Source: an uncultured bacterium (GTDB lineage: Bacteria; Myxococcota_A; UBA9042; PHBI01). From it: DNA of 60,703 bases. Below, in pieces: positions 50,606-59,299 of this stretch (position 1 is its first letter; each line of letters starts with the position of its first letter). Location of the stretch: NCBI GenBank assembly GCA_938040325.1, contig CALHXW010000070.1:1-60703 (forward strand), read 5' to 3'. The notes beneath the pieces are model-generated. The model worked only from the letters and a program-made list of their open reading frames with translations, was not told the DNA's origin and did no database searches. The position numbers were made by a program, and so were the translations under genes.

Positions 50606-52623
50606 CGTGCTCCCTCATCATCTTTGCCGGTCTTGGGCTTGTCGATGAGCCCCTCCAGCAGCCGATCGGCATTCACGCGCACGGTCGAGCCGTCGAGGCT
50701 GTTGATGTCGCCCTGCGTGAGCTCGACCTGAGGCGAAAACGCAGCGTTGTGAAACGCATCTGCGGCTGCCTCGACGTCGTCATCCCCAGCTTCGTCGAGC
50801 TCCGTGTCGCTGCACTGGAACTGAAAGCCGTCCTTGGTCGCCAGGCACAGGCTGGCGTCGGCATCACGCACGGACACGTCGACCACGAAGCCGATGTCGT
50901 AGTCGCTCGATAGGCGTCGCGAGTCGGCAAGTGCTTCAGCAACAAGCTTCGAGAACGCGTGACCGTCGTGGCGAATCGTGACCGGCAGCTCAATGCCCAA
51001 GTGGCGGAAAGCGGACGGGTAGACGTGAAGTACCTCGCGATAGAGCGATGAGGCTTGGTCGAGGTCGGCTCCGCTGTCTGCTCGTTGAATGAGCGCGTCC
51101 GCAACGAGCGCCTTCGTGCGGGCACGCAGTAGCTTCGTCTCCTTAGGCAGCTCCTCGAGTGCCCGCTTCCCGCGCGAGATGGCCTCGTCCCAGTCACCAT
51201 CGCGCCAGCTGATCTCTGCGCGAAACGCCGTGAAGTAACCTTGCGCGCCCAGGCTCAGCACGTCAGCGTCATACGCCTCTGCTTCGTCGACGGCGGCGCC
51301 AATGAGTCCGCCGCCGAGCGCGTCGATGAGGTGTCCGGCATACCAAGGCTTCACACCGCGGAGGTAGGGGCGGAGGCTCGTCACGAGGACGTCGTCGTGC
51401 GCTCCTAAGTGCAGCAGAATCCGCTCGACCTCCCACTGGCTCAGCCGCAGTGACCGTATCTCGACCTCTTGGCTCAGCGACGAAAACGCCCCCCGAACCG
51501 ACGCCTTCTCACGCAAGGTCTCGATGCGCATCTCCATCGCAATCCAGTAGGCAAGACCATGTGCGAACTTGATCTCTTCGCGCGACACGCTCGTCATCCC
51601 GGTGCGGTCGGGCGCAGCGAACACCTCTTTCGCGAAGGTATAGGCCTCCTCGAACTGGCCGAGCGCGTAGAGCACTTCGACAAGCACCGCGCGGTTGTTC
51701 ATCACGAACTGCTGACGGTAGCGGCGGTCGATGGGGTAGCTGACGAGCTTCTTGAAAGCCGACAGGGCAGGCTGGAACTTGCCTTCAAGCAGGTACAGCA
51801 CCGCAAGGTGTTCGTAGCTAGGGTTCGGACAGTCGTCGCGGCTCGCCTTAAGCGCCTTTCGAGCGAGTGACTCGCACTCCTCGAACTTGAACATCGTCAT
51901 CGCGCCCTGGGCCGTGTTGTGAAAGAGGATGCACGACTGGCGCTGGGTGTTTTCGATGCCTTCCTTGCCCCACTTGTAGGAGGCCTTTCGGTCAAGCCGC
52001 TCGTCTTCGAGCGCCATCAGGCCGTTGTAGGCGCTGATGCGCTCGTTGACGTTGTCGCTCTTGGCGAGTCGCGTCCCGATGGCCATGGCCTCGTCAAAGC
52101 GGTTAAGCTTCATCAGAGGCCAGATGCGGAGCCGCTCCAGCTTCGGGCGGTACTGAGCATCGTACTGGTCGAGCACTGCCAGTTGGCCGATCTTGTCGTC
52201 CATCTCGCCGAGCACCCAGTTCTCTTTCATTAGGATCTTCTTGTGCCAGATCTGCCCCTGCTCGCTCGTGGGGGCACCGCCGGCCAGCAGCTCAGCCTTG
52301 ATCGCACGTAGCAGAAAGAGTGCGCGCGGGTGGTTGGCCTCTTCCATGTGAAAGACATCAGCGAGCACGAAACGCGCAATGAACGAGCTGGGATCGGCCT
52401 TGAGGATTCGCTCTGCGGTGGTCCTCGCCTTGATGTATTTCCCTTGGTCCGCCAGCGACAGCGCGGCCTGCTCGTCGGCAGTCCCTGCGAGGTCGAGCGC
52501 CTGCGCATCGTCGATGCTCGACAGCGCCATGACGATGGCGAGGCACGCGATCGCGCTGCGGCGAAGCACGGTCGTGCCCTTGAACGAGGGCAGCGAGGCC
52601 TGGTGTCGGGTCGTCACGCTCAC
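50602..52623 (-). CDS. Exported TPR protein of the MoxR/transglutaminase operon
   Basis: A 673-residue protein starting at GTG 52623, directly after the MoxR stop (TAG-GTG). The N-terminal hydrophobic segment RSAIACLAIVMALSSIDDAQA is signal-like. TPR-like helical pairs follow (AALSLADQGKYIKARTTAER, HLAVLYLLEGKFQPALSAFK, VLVEVLYALGQFEEAYTFAK, AEISWRDGDWDEAISRGKRA). The last ~130 residues contain ELPVTIRHDGHAFSKLVAEA and an acidic DELDEAGDDDVE-like stretch. Function unknown; its place between MoxR and the MORN protein suggests a periplasmic partner of that system. Confidence 0.8.
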   Translation of the reverse strand: MSVTTRHQASLPSFKGTTVLRRSAIACLAIVMALSSIDDAQALDLAGTADEQAALSLADQGKYIKARTTAERILKADPSSFIARFVLADVFHMEEANHPRALFLLRAIKAELLAGGAPTSEQGQIWHKKILMKENWVLGEMDDKIGQLAVLDQYDAQYRPKLERLRIWPLMKLNRFDEAMAIGTRLAKSDNVNERISAYNGLMALEDERLDRKASYKWGKEGIENTQRQSCILFHNTAQGAMTMFKFEECESLARKALKASRDDCPNPSYEHLAVLYLLEGKFQPALSAFKKLVSYPIDRRYRQQFVMNNRAVLVEVLYALGQFEEAYTFAKEVFAAPDRTGMTSVSREEIKFAHGLAYWIAMEMRIETLREKASVRGAFSSLSQEVEIRSLRLSQWEVERILLHLGAHDDVLVTSLRPYLRGVKPWYAGHLIDALGGGLIGAAVDEAEAYDADVLSLGAQGYFTAFRAEISWRDGDWDEAISRGKRALEELPKETKLLRARTKALVADALIQRADSGADLDQASSLYREVLHVYPSAFRHLGIELPVTIRHDGHAFSKLVAEALADSRRLSSDYDIGFVVDVSVRDADASLCLATKDGFQFQCSDTELDEAGDDDVEAAADAFHNAAFSPQVELTQGDINSLDGSTVRVNADRLLEGLIDKPKTGKDDEGAR

Positions 52624-53676
52624 CTAACCTCGCAACGTGGCGCGCGACAGCGCCTCAAGCGGCGGTTTGATGCAGTCGCTAATCACAAGGCTCGCATCGT
52701 CGATTCCAGGGACCAGCTCCATCCGGTGCTGCCACAGCGGCACTGCGAGGTCCGAGATGTCTTCGGGCGAGACGTAGTCGCGACCGCGCAAGAGCGCCAG
52801 CGTCTGCAGCGCCGGTATCGCTAGAACGAGCGAGCGGGTCGAGACCCCCTGGATCACGCGTTTGTCAGCGCGTAGTGCGCGGGCGATATCCACCAGCGCC
52901 ACGTGGATGTGGGGGGAGACGACGATCTCTTCGCGGATGAAGCGGCGGGTCGCCAGGATCTCGCTGCGCGACGCCTTGGGGAGGTCTGTGGCTTTGCGTG
53001 GCTTGCCCCAGCTCGCTAGCACCTCAAGCTCAGCGTCACGTGCGATGTGGCGCATCTTGATCTTGAAGAGAAAGCGGTCGAGCTGTGCCAGGGGCAACGG
53101 GTAGGTGCCGACCGCGTCGAGGGGGTTTTGGGTCGCGATCACGAAGAAGAGGTCGTCGAGCTGATGGGTCTCGTTGTCGACCGTGACCTGCTTTTCCGCC
53201 ATGGCCTCAAGCAGGGACGCCTGGACCTTCGGCGTGGTTCGGTTGATCTCGTCGACCAGCACCACATAGGCAAAGACTGGACCGCGCCGGAAGTGGAACG
53301 TGTTGGACTCAAGATCGAACATCATCACGCCGGTGATGTCGGACGGCAGCAGGTCGGGCGTGAACTGCATGCGGCGAAACTCGGGAAGCTTGTCCTCGGC
53401 GTGTCCGTCGTCATCGATGGCGTTGCCGAGAGCATTCGCGAGGGTTGTTTTACCAGAGCCGGGGTAGTCCTCGAGCAGCACGTGGCCGTCCCCGAAGAGC
53501 GCGATGAGCACCAGCTCGATCACGTCGTCTCGGCCCATCACGTTGTGGCTCATCCACGCCTGAACGCGTGACGTGACCTCGCGAGCCTTGTCTGCTGTCA
53601 TCGACAGGGACGGCCCGGCGGATGGGGTCGGGGGGGCCACTGCGGCTACATCGTGTGCGTCGGGAAGTGTCGACAA
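52624..53676 (-). CDS. MoxR-family AAA+ ATPase, TTG start
   Basis: A 350-residue MoxR ATPase, a chaperone-like motor that in other bacteria works with von Willebrand/DUF58 proteins on envelope or metalloprotein assembly. Walker A is GHVLLEDYPGSGKTTLANAL; the Walker B/MoxR block is VVLVDEINRTTPKVQASLLEAM; the sensor region is FFVIATQNPLDAVGTYPLP and LDRFLFKIKM, with the lid helix in VIQGVSTRSLVLAI. The best start is TTG at 53676, with GGAG six bases upstream and 16 bp after the transglutaminase stop. Longer ATG versions would overlap that gene; a later ATG lies at 53601. Confidence 0.93.
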   Translation of the reverse strand: MSTLPDAHDVAAVAPPTPSAGPSLSMTADKAREVTSRVQAWMSHNVMGRDDVIELVLIALFGDGHVLLEDYPGSGKTTLANALGNAIDDDGHAEDKLPEFRRMQFTPDLLPSDITGVMMFDLESNTFHFRRGPVFAYVVLVDEINRTTPKVQASLLEAMAEKQVTVDNETHQLDDLFFVIATQNPLDAVGTYPLPLAQLDRFLFKIKMRHIARDAELEVLASWGKPRKATDLPKASRSEILATRRFIREEIVVSPHIHVALVDIARALRADKRVIQGVSTRSLVLAIPALQTLALLRGRDYVSPEDISDLAVPLWQHRMELVPGIDDASLVISDCIKPPLEALSRATLRG

Positions 53677-53692
53677 GTTTCGCTCCGAGATG

Positions 53693-55933
53693 TCAGCGGG
53701 TGAATGCCCAGCCGATGGGGTTGAGGTTGCCGAGCAGGCGACGGAACCAGTGCACGTTGTCACGGAACTCGCTGCTCACAGCGTCGTAGATTCTTGAGGT
53801 CTCACGTGGGTCGGTGCCGCGACCGAGAGCACCAGACAGGTTCGCCGACGTGAGCGCTGCCAGGCTCGGCGTCGTCTCCGCGACGCGTGCGGCAAAGCGC
53901 TCGCGCGTCTCGCCGTGCTCGCGTGTGATGCCGACGTCGGCGAGCCGGTCGAGCGCAGCACGAAGGGTCCAGACGTGACTGCCGCTGTCGCTGCCAAAGC
54001 GCGGCTTGAGGCGACGCCAGATCTTGATGCCGTAGCTCGTCAGCAGCAGCAGCCCAAGGAGGCCAATGATGCTCCAGAGGATGGTGAGCCACGGGAACGG
54101 GCTCTTGTTCGGGTCGTCGGCACGTCCGCCCGTCGGATCCTCGCGCGCCATCTCGCCAAGCAGACTCTCGAGGTCCTGGTCGACCACTTGCGTCGGTGGT
54201 TCGTCGGATTGCTCTGGGTAGATGTCGAAGGTCACCCAGCCGACGCCCGCGATGTGGATCTCGGGCCAGGCATGCGCTGCGCTACCGTAGATAAGGAGGT
54301 TGGAGCCACCGCTGCGCTTTCTGGTGTCGACCGCATAGCCGACAGCCACGCGCGAGGCGATTCCCTGACTGCGGAACAAGAACGCTGCCGAGTGCGCAAA
54401 GTGGACGCAGTAGCCACGTAGCGAGCCGAAGAGAAAGCTCGCGGTGGGATCGCTCTCGTCGGTGTGGGTCTCGGTCCGCGTGTAGTAGCCCTCTTTCTCG
54501 AGGTAGCGCTTGATGACGAGTGCCTTCATCAGCTGGTCGTCGCGAAAGCGCGGATCGAGGTCGCGCACCAGGATGTCGGAGAGGGCTTCGTAGCGCGGAT
54601 CGTCAGGGACGGCGAGGTAGTGGGCTCGCTGCTCGTCGGTCCACTCGTCCGGCACCGAGGGCCGGCCCAGGAGCCGACGCATGTCGCCAGCGAGCACGTG
54701 AGACGTCACGCCGTAGGCCGCCGTGAACACGCGTGAGTTGGGGTTGTCGAGCGGCTTGAGCTCGGTCGCGTGGGTCAGCGCGACCGGCTGCGGATGCTGG
54801 GCGATCAGGTAGACCGAGGTCGGTACCTTCTTGTGAAAGTCGAGGTTTTGACTCGGTGCAGCAGCGACAGGACCGGAGCCGCTTGCGGCCTGAGGAAACA
54901 CGTCGATGACGTCATGGTCATACGTTCCATCCGCGGCGAGGTGCGTCTCGTTGAACTTCGACTTCACTTGCTGGCGGAAGTAGAGGATGCCCTCCGGCGC
55001 TTCATAGTCGTCATGGAACGCGACGACCGCGACGGGCTTCGGTTTGTCGCTGTTGTCGTAGTTCTGCTTGTAGGGCGAGTCGCCATCGCCGCCGCCATTG
55101 CCACCGCTGGGCCCGTCGTTGTTTTGGTCGCTCTGGCCGTCGTTGTTGCTCTGGCTGTCCTTGTTGTCGCTCTGCTCGTCGGATGTGAGCCCCAAGCCGT
55201 TCGTCAGCACGGCCGGCTGGACCTTGTCGTCGTCGATGTAGAGGTAGACCCCGACGCCGACGATGATCGCGAAGAGCATCGATAGAATGGCCTTCAGACC
55301 TCCTTGGCGGCGCATAAACATCACGAGGGCGAGCAGCATGATCGTGACGCCCATGCCCATGAGAACGACCGTGGGGTCGATGCCGTTTGAGAGCGCCCAG
55401 TCCGAGAAGAACCGCGGCTGGTTGAGGCGCAGGTGCCGGTGGTCGCTGAAGGTGTACACCACGCTGAAGACGATCAGCAGCGCTTCGATCACCGTGAAGA
55501 GGCGTCCGCTCTGGGCCAAGAAGCGAATGGTGAAGAGCACGCCAAAGAGCGCCCCACCAAAGAGCAGCACGTCGGAGGCGATGATCGCTCCTTCGACGCC
55601 AAGCAGGCCGGCCAGCCAGCCCGCGTCGCGCACGAGATTGCTAAGCAGCCACGCGAGACCAGAGAACGCGACACCACCGACGACCGCGGCGGGCTGTCGC
55701 ATGCCTCGGGTATAGGCCCAGCGCGCAACGACGAATGCGGCAACAATGGCGGTCGCCGCCGCGACTAAGCCGGCCGTCGTTGTCAGCGGTCGCAGCATAA
55801 AGAGCAGCGCGGCCAGCGCCATCAGCAGCTTGACGCCCATGACCGCGCGGGACTCAGACGGGCGCTTGGCAGCGTCGTCCGTCCGCTGCGGGTCAGCCCC
55901 TCCAGTCAGACCGTTGGCAGTCGTTGCGGTCAT
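53693..55933 (-). CDS. Membrane transglutaminase-like protein (TgpA-like)
   Basis: A 746-residue protein. About eight hydrophobic segments lie in residues 30-235, then a low-complexity Asn/Asp/Ser/Gly linker (~250-298), a periplasmic transglutaminase-like domain (~300-580), one more membrane span (~618-640) and a cytoplasmic helical tail. The catalytic triad is complete: Cys509 (GSLRGYCVHFAHS), His554 (AAHAWPEIH) and Asp570 (GWVTFDIYP). The block RSQGIASRVAVGYAVD is typical. Such proteins sit next to MoxR and DUF58 genes in many bacteria (TgpA in Pseudomonas), but their substrates are unknown. It overlaps the DUF58 stop by 4 bp. Confidence 0.92.
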   Translation of the reverse strand: MTATTANGLTGGADPQRTDDAAKRPSESRAVMGVKLLMALAALLFMLRPLTTTAGLVAAATAIVAAFVVARWAYTRGMRQPAAVVGGVAFSGLAWLLSNLVRDAGWLAGLLGVEGAIIASDVLLFGGALFGVLFTIRFLAQSGRLFTVIEALLIVFSVVYTFSDHRHLRLNQPRFFSDWALSNGIDPTVVLMGMGVTIMLLALVMFMRRQGGLKAILSMLFAIIVGVGVYLYIDDDKVQPAVLTNGLGLTSDEQSDNKDSQSNNDGQSDQNNDGPSGGNGGGDGDSPYKQNYDNSDKPKPVAVVAFHDDYEAPEGILYFRQQVKSKFNETHLAADGTYDHDVIDVFPQAASGSGPVAAAPSQNLDFHKKVPTSVYLIAQHPQPVALTHATELKPLDNPNSRVFTAAYGVTSHVLAGDMRRLLGRPSVPDEWTDEQRAHYLAVPDDPRYEALSDILVRDLDPRFRDDQLMKALVIKRYLEKEGYYTRTETHTDESDPTASFLFGSLRGYCVHFAHSAAFLFRSQGIASRVAVGYAVDTRKRSGGSNLLIYGSAAHAWPEIHIAGVGWVTFDIYPEQSDEPPTQVVDQDLESLLGEMAREDPTGGRADDPNKSPFPWLTILWSIIGLLGLLLLTSYGIKIWRRLKPRFGSDSGSHVWTLRAALDRLADVGITREHGETRERFAARVAETTPSLAALTSANLSGALGRGTDPRETSRIYDAVSSEFRDNVHWFRRLLGNLNPIGWAFTR

Positions 55934-57234
55934 TGGCGCTCCCTCAGCGCATGGAGCTGTTGGTCGTGGAGGCGGTGGCCGCTCTGGCGGTGAAGGACTT
56001 TGACCTCCATGCCGCTCTGCTCGAGGGCTGCGACGACATCGACGACCTCGGTGAGGGTGGGGTCGATGGGAGGCTCACCCCAGATGAACTTGCTCAACCG
56101 CGTGCGGGTCTCGAAGTTCGTCACCGCGCCGTCCACAGTCACGATGACCATGGGCGGAAGCGGTAGCTGACGTGCCGCCTTGAGCACCTTGTCGAGCCAG
56201 GGCCCACGCGAGGGCGGTGCGAAGATGACGAGGTTATCGAGGCGAGCGCGGTCGACGGTCCGAAAGAGAGACGTGAGGCTGTCGGCCTGTGTATCGCGGT
56301 GCTTGCGCGAGTCGATGATCTGCTCGACCCCATCACGGCGGTCGTTGGTGGCGCGGGGAGCGCCCTCGGCGAGAAAGACAAAGTCGCTGCCGAGCAGTCC
56401 GCGTTCGAGGAAGACACGTGCGGTCGATGCCGACGGCTCGTCATCACGGGCTGCAACGAAGAAGCCGACCATCGCTGGGCGAGGGGCGATCGCGCGCTCT
56501 GGCTCGCGGACCATCAGGCGGCGGCTTCGTGCAAAGCTCTTCCACAGGATGAAGCGCATCGGGTCGCCGGGCACGTAGCGCCGCATCTCGACCATCTCGC
56601 CCTGGGGCTGACCTGCGGGGTGGGAGTAGCCGTCACTTGAGGCCCGCCGCACGCTCAGCTCCATGTCGGCCTTGCCGAGGGTGGGGGCAATGCGCAGGGG
56701 CTGCTCCCATCGCCGACGAAAGCGAACGGCCGAAAAGCCAAAGATGTCTCGTACCTCGAAGCGCCGCTCAACGCTGGTGAAGCGCCCGCGCGACCGCGGC
56801 GTGACGCGCTCCTGAAGTCGCCCACGCTTTCGAATCGAGGTCACGTCCATACCCGTCGGGTCGGTCCAGTCCAGGTCGACTTGGAGAAAAGGCCAGAAGC
56901 GAAGGGTGGAGCAGGAAAACGACGTCTCTGCCTCCACACCCGTCGCGAGGGTCTCGGGGACGCCGCCTTCCGCCTCGCGGGTCCGCCACCACAGAAAGAG
57001 GCTTCCGAAGCCCACCAGGACCACGCTTAGTCCGATGAGCCCCAGGGCGACCGCACACGTTGCGCGAACCACGTAGTCGGCGTGTGTCTCGCTAAACGAG
57101 AAGAAGCCCCACCAGGCGACAAGGCCCAGCACGATGCCCAGCGGCGTGAGCGGGACATAGTCGAAGGCCTTTCGGAGCGGCTCGATGAACCGAGTCAGTG
57201 AGGAAAGGCGGAGCTTTTCGAGGGTCGCTTCCAT
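55930..57234 (-). CDS. DUF58 membrane protein
   Basis: A 434-residue protein with two membrane spans near residues 30-75 (TPLGIVLGLVAWWGFFSFS, AVALGLIGLSVVLVGFGSLF) followed by a beta domain and the DUF58 signature: RGRFTSVERRFEVRDIFGF, EMVEMRRYVPGDPMRFILWK and ARSRRLMVREPE. The remainder looks like a vWA-type fold (NLVIFAPPSRGPWL, PPMVIVTVDGAV). DUF58 proteins are regular partners of MoxR ATPases and transglutaminase-like proteins. It starts the five-gene operon (57234 to 48179), whose genes overlap or adjoin. Confidence 0.93.
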   Translation of the reverse strand: MEATLEKLRLSSLTRFIEPLRKAFDYVPLTPLGIVLGLVAWWGFFSFSETHADYVVRATCAVALGLIGLSVVLVGFGSLFLWWRTREAEGGVPETLATGVEAETSFSCSTLRFWPFLQVDLDWTDPTGMDVTSIRKRGRLQERVTPRSRGRFTSVERRFEVRDIFGFSAVRFRRRWEQPLRIAPTLGKADMELSVRRASSDGYSHPAGQPQGEMVEMRRYVPGDPMRFILWKSFARSRRLMVREPERAIAPRPAMVGFFVAARDDEPSASTARVFLERGLLGSDFVFLAEGAPRATNDRRDGVEQIIDSRKHRDTQADSLTSLFRTVDRARLDNLVIFAPPSRGPWLDKVLKAARQLPLPPMVIVTVDGAVTNFETRTRLSKFIWGEPPIDPTLTEVVDVVAALEQSGMEVKVLHRQSGHRLHDQQLHALRERQ

Positions 57235-57565
57235 CGAAGCTTTTGGTCCAGGTCGCTGAAGAAACGGAGAGTCGTCGACGCCCCATGATGATTGGCAGAA
57301 TCGACCATTTCAGCAACCCGGCGAAGCAAGTCTTTGTTCCGCAAACAATCCCGCTGGGCCTGTCGCTGACAGCATCGGCGTGACGCGGTGCGGCATCCAG
57401 GTAGGGGGGATCGCGTGTAAGTGGCTGACGGAACGTCACAAACTTGGTCATGGCGGAATGCGCACTCAAGTGGACCGGGCTGGCCGACGATAAAGGGACT
57501 GTCGGGTCGCCGTGCGTGGGTGGGTCCGATCCACCCAACAGGAACCGTCATCCTGGAGGCCTGCG
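57235..57565. promoter_or_regulatory. Divergent promoter region with TGACG-GAA-CGTCA palindrome
   Basis: A 331-bp region between the divergent DUF58 operon and receiver gene. It contains the inverted repeat TGACG-GAA-CGTCA at 57426-57438, about 130 bp before the receiver start and 190 bp before DUF58. On the minus strand TTGCTG and AATCAT are spaced 17 bases apart but weak. No gene was seen. Confidence 0.35.
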
Positions 57566-58585
57566 TTGCCTAAATCGTTCGACAGCGACAGCGCTGCTCA
57601 GCTCGTGTCTGAGACACTGGAGCAGGTTCTTCGCCCTACAGGCTGGGACGTCGCGCCTCCTCCGCTCCCTGCTCGCCGTCTAAGCGACGGGCCGGCGGTT
57701 CTGCTCGTCTATCACGACGAGGTCACCCGTGGCGCGGTTCAGGACGCGTTCCACTACCCGGTGACCTCGGTCCTCGGGCTGGACTGGGGCATCACGCAGC
57801 TGAGGCGCGCGCTCGATGACGACACGCCGTACGGGGTCGCGATTGTCGATGTGAGCTATGAGCCCCTTGAGGTCGCGCGCGATGTGGTCGCGGGCCTGAT
57901 GGCGACCGACCCTGCACTCCAGCTGCTTGTGATTGGGGACTCTGCGGTGCGCGATGAGCTCGAGACCGACCGCCGTGTTGTCTATATGTCTCCACCCCTG
58001 TCCGTCCCGCTCATTTCACGGGCCGTGGAGCTCTTGGCGCAGCGCTGGAAAGTCTACGAGATGCTCTACCGGCACCGGACCCAGCTCAAGGTCCACACGA
58101 CGCCGGACCACGAGCTGAAGCTTGCGAGCACTGCGCCAACGGGACGCAGTGTCCGGCCAGCCCACGCACCGCGGGCCGTTCGCGTCCTTGTCGCTGAGGA
58201 CAGCCTGCCGTGCCAGCTGACGTTTGTGCGGATCCTCGAGCGCGACGGCTTCGTGGTCGACGCTTGCGACAACGGGCTCACCGCCGTGTCGCTCGCGAAG
58301 TCCAACGACTACGCGCTCATCATCTTGGACATGCAGCTTCCTGGATGCTCTGGGCTAGAGGCGACGGCACAGATCCGTCGTGCAGAAACGAACGACACGC
58401 GGGTGCCGATCATGGCGCTCAGCGGTGACAGCCGCACCCGCACCCGCCGTCAGGCCCTCTTCGAGGGAGCGGATGCCTACGAGCTAAAGCCCATCTCGCG
58501 GACGCGTCTGCTCGAGCGTGTGCGCTGGCTGACGCGGCAGGTCGTGCTCACGCAGATGGGAGCAACGGCGGCGCAGGCAGGCTAG
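57566..58585 (+). CDS. Double receiver protein: pseudo-receiver plus canonical receiver
   Basis: A 339-residue response regulator. The best start is TTG 57566 with GGAGG six bases upstream. Domain 1 (~42-165) has the receiver pattern (PAVLLVYHDE, VAIVDVSYEPL, LQLLVIGDS), but the conserved lysine position reads YMSPPL, so it is probably not normally phosphorylated. Domain 2 (~203-325) is canonical: VLVAEDS, phospho-acceptor Asp255 in LIILDMQLPG, Ser286 in MALSGDS and Lys308 in YELKPIS. No DNA-binding or enzymatic output domain follows; the last ~15 residues are polar. It may act as a phosphorelay or protein-interaction regulator. Confidence 0.88.
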   Translation: MPKSFDSDSAAQLVSETLEQVLRPTGWDVAPPPLPARRLSDGPAVLLVYHDEVTRGAVQDAFHYPVTSVLGLDWGITQLRRALDDDTPYGVAIVDVSYEPLEVARDVVAGLMATDPALQLLVIGDSAVRDELETDRRVVYMSPPLSVPLISRAVELLAQRWKVYEMLYRHRTQLKVHTTPDHELKLASTAPTGRSVRPAHAPRAVRVLVAEDSLPCQLTFVRILERDGFVVDACDNGLTAVSLAKSNDYALIILDMQLPGCSGLEATAQIRRAETNDTRVPIMALSGDSRTRTRRQALFEGADAYELKPISRTRLLERVRWLTRQVVLTQMGATAAQAG

Positions 58586-58627
58586 TTGTAGATGCCGGAA
58601 GTTCGTTCCTAAGTCCCGACAGGCTCC

Positions 58628-58661
58628 CAGAATCCGCATTTCCCCGAACGCTGCTAGCCCG
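58628..58661. repeat. End fragment of the dispersed palindromic element
   Basis: CAGAATCCGCATTT followed by CCCCGAACGCTGCTAGC: the first part equals the fragment at 26252, and the second equals the reverse complement of the right terminal repeat at 60651. It lies between the convergent genes ending at 58585 and 58654, and its CTA supplies the stop codon of the latter. Confidence 0.65.
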
Positions 58662-59253
58662 CGCTCTTGAGCGCGTCCTCAACCAAAGCGAGCCGGTCGT
58701 TGCCCCAGAACATGCGCTCGCCGACGAAGAACGTGGGTGCGCCAAAGGCTCCGCGAGCGACCGCGTCTTCAGTCGTTGCGCGCAGCGTGTCTTTGACCGG
58801 CTGCGCCGAAGCTGCGGTGATCAGCCTGTCGCCGTCGAGCCCGACGGCTGCTGCCGCGGCTCTGACGATGTCCGCTTTCGACACGTCGAGGCCACGAGCC
58901 CAGTACGCGTCGAAGAGCTCAAGCGCGAAGGCGGGGCGCTCATCGACGTCGCAGGCGGTGAGTGATCGCTGCGGCAGGAGCGAGTTGACCGGAAAGATGG
59001 CGCCAGGGAAGTGGAAGGGGACCTGATAGCGCGTCGCCCACGCAGAGAGATCGGTCAGCATCCACCGTGCCTTCGCCGGTACGGTGCTCGGTGCGCTGTT
59101 GCCGGTCGCCTTAAAGACCCCGCCGAGCAGGAATGGACACCATCGCACAACGGCACCGGTGCGGCGCTGGAAGTCGTCGAGACGAGTCGCAGCAAGGTAG
59201 GCATAGGGCGAGCCAACATCGAAGAAAAACTCAACCACCACGGCGTTCTCCAA
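58654..59253 (-). CDS. 2-hydroxychromene-2-carboxylate isomerase-like DsbA-fold protein
   Basis: A 199-residue member of the HCCA isomerase / kappa-class GST group within the DsbA-like thioredoxin fold. The glutathione-activating serine is in FFFDVGSPYAYLAATRL. Further blocks are WCPFLLGGVFKATGNSAP, FHFPGAIFPVNSLLPQRSL and GAFGAPTFFVGERMFWGNDR. The family uses glutathione to isomerise aromatic degradation intermediates or related compounds; no aromatic-degradation genes are near, so the substrate is open. Its stop codon lies within the element end fragment at 58628. ATG at 59253. Confidence 0.88.
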   Translation of the reverse strand: MENAVVVEFFFDVGSPYAYLAATRLDDFQRRTGAVVRWCPFLLGGVFKATGNSAPSTVPAKARWMLTDLSAWATRYQVPFHFPGAIFPVNSLLPQRSLTACDVDERPAFALELFDAYWARGLDVSKADIVRAAAAAVGLDGDRLITAASAQPVKDTLRATTEDAVARGAFGAPTFFVGERMFWGNDRLALVEDALKSAG

Positions 59254-59275
59254 GTGCGTTCGATCTGTCTCGTGT

Positions 59276-59290
59276 TCGGTGCTCTAGCCG
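59276..59290. repeat. Short match to the element terminal repeat
   Basis: TCGGTGCTCTAGCCG shares TCGGTGCTCTAGC with the right terminal repeat at 60626. It lies in the 46-bp gap between the genes at 58654 and 59300. It may be a remnant; a chance match of this length is unlikely but possible. Confidence 0.4.
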
Positions 59291-59299
59291 GACGGAAGA

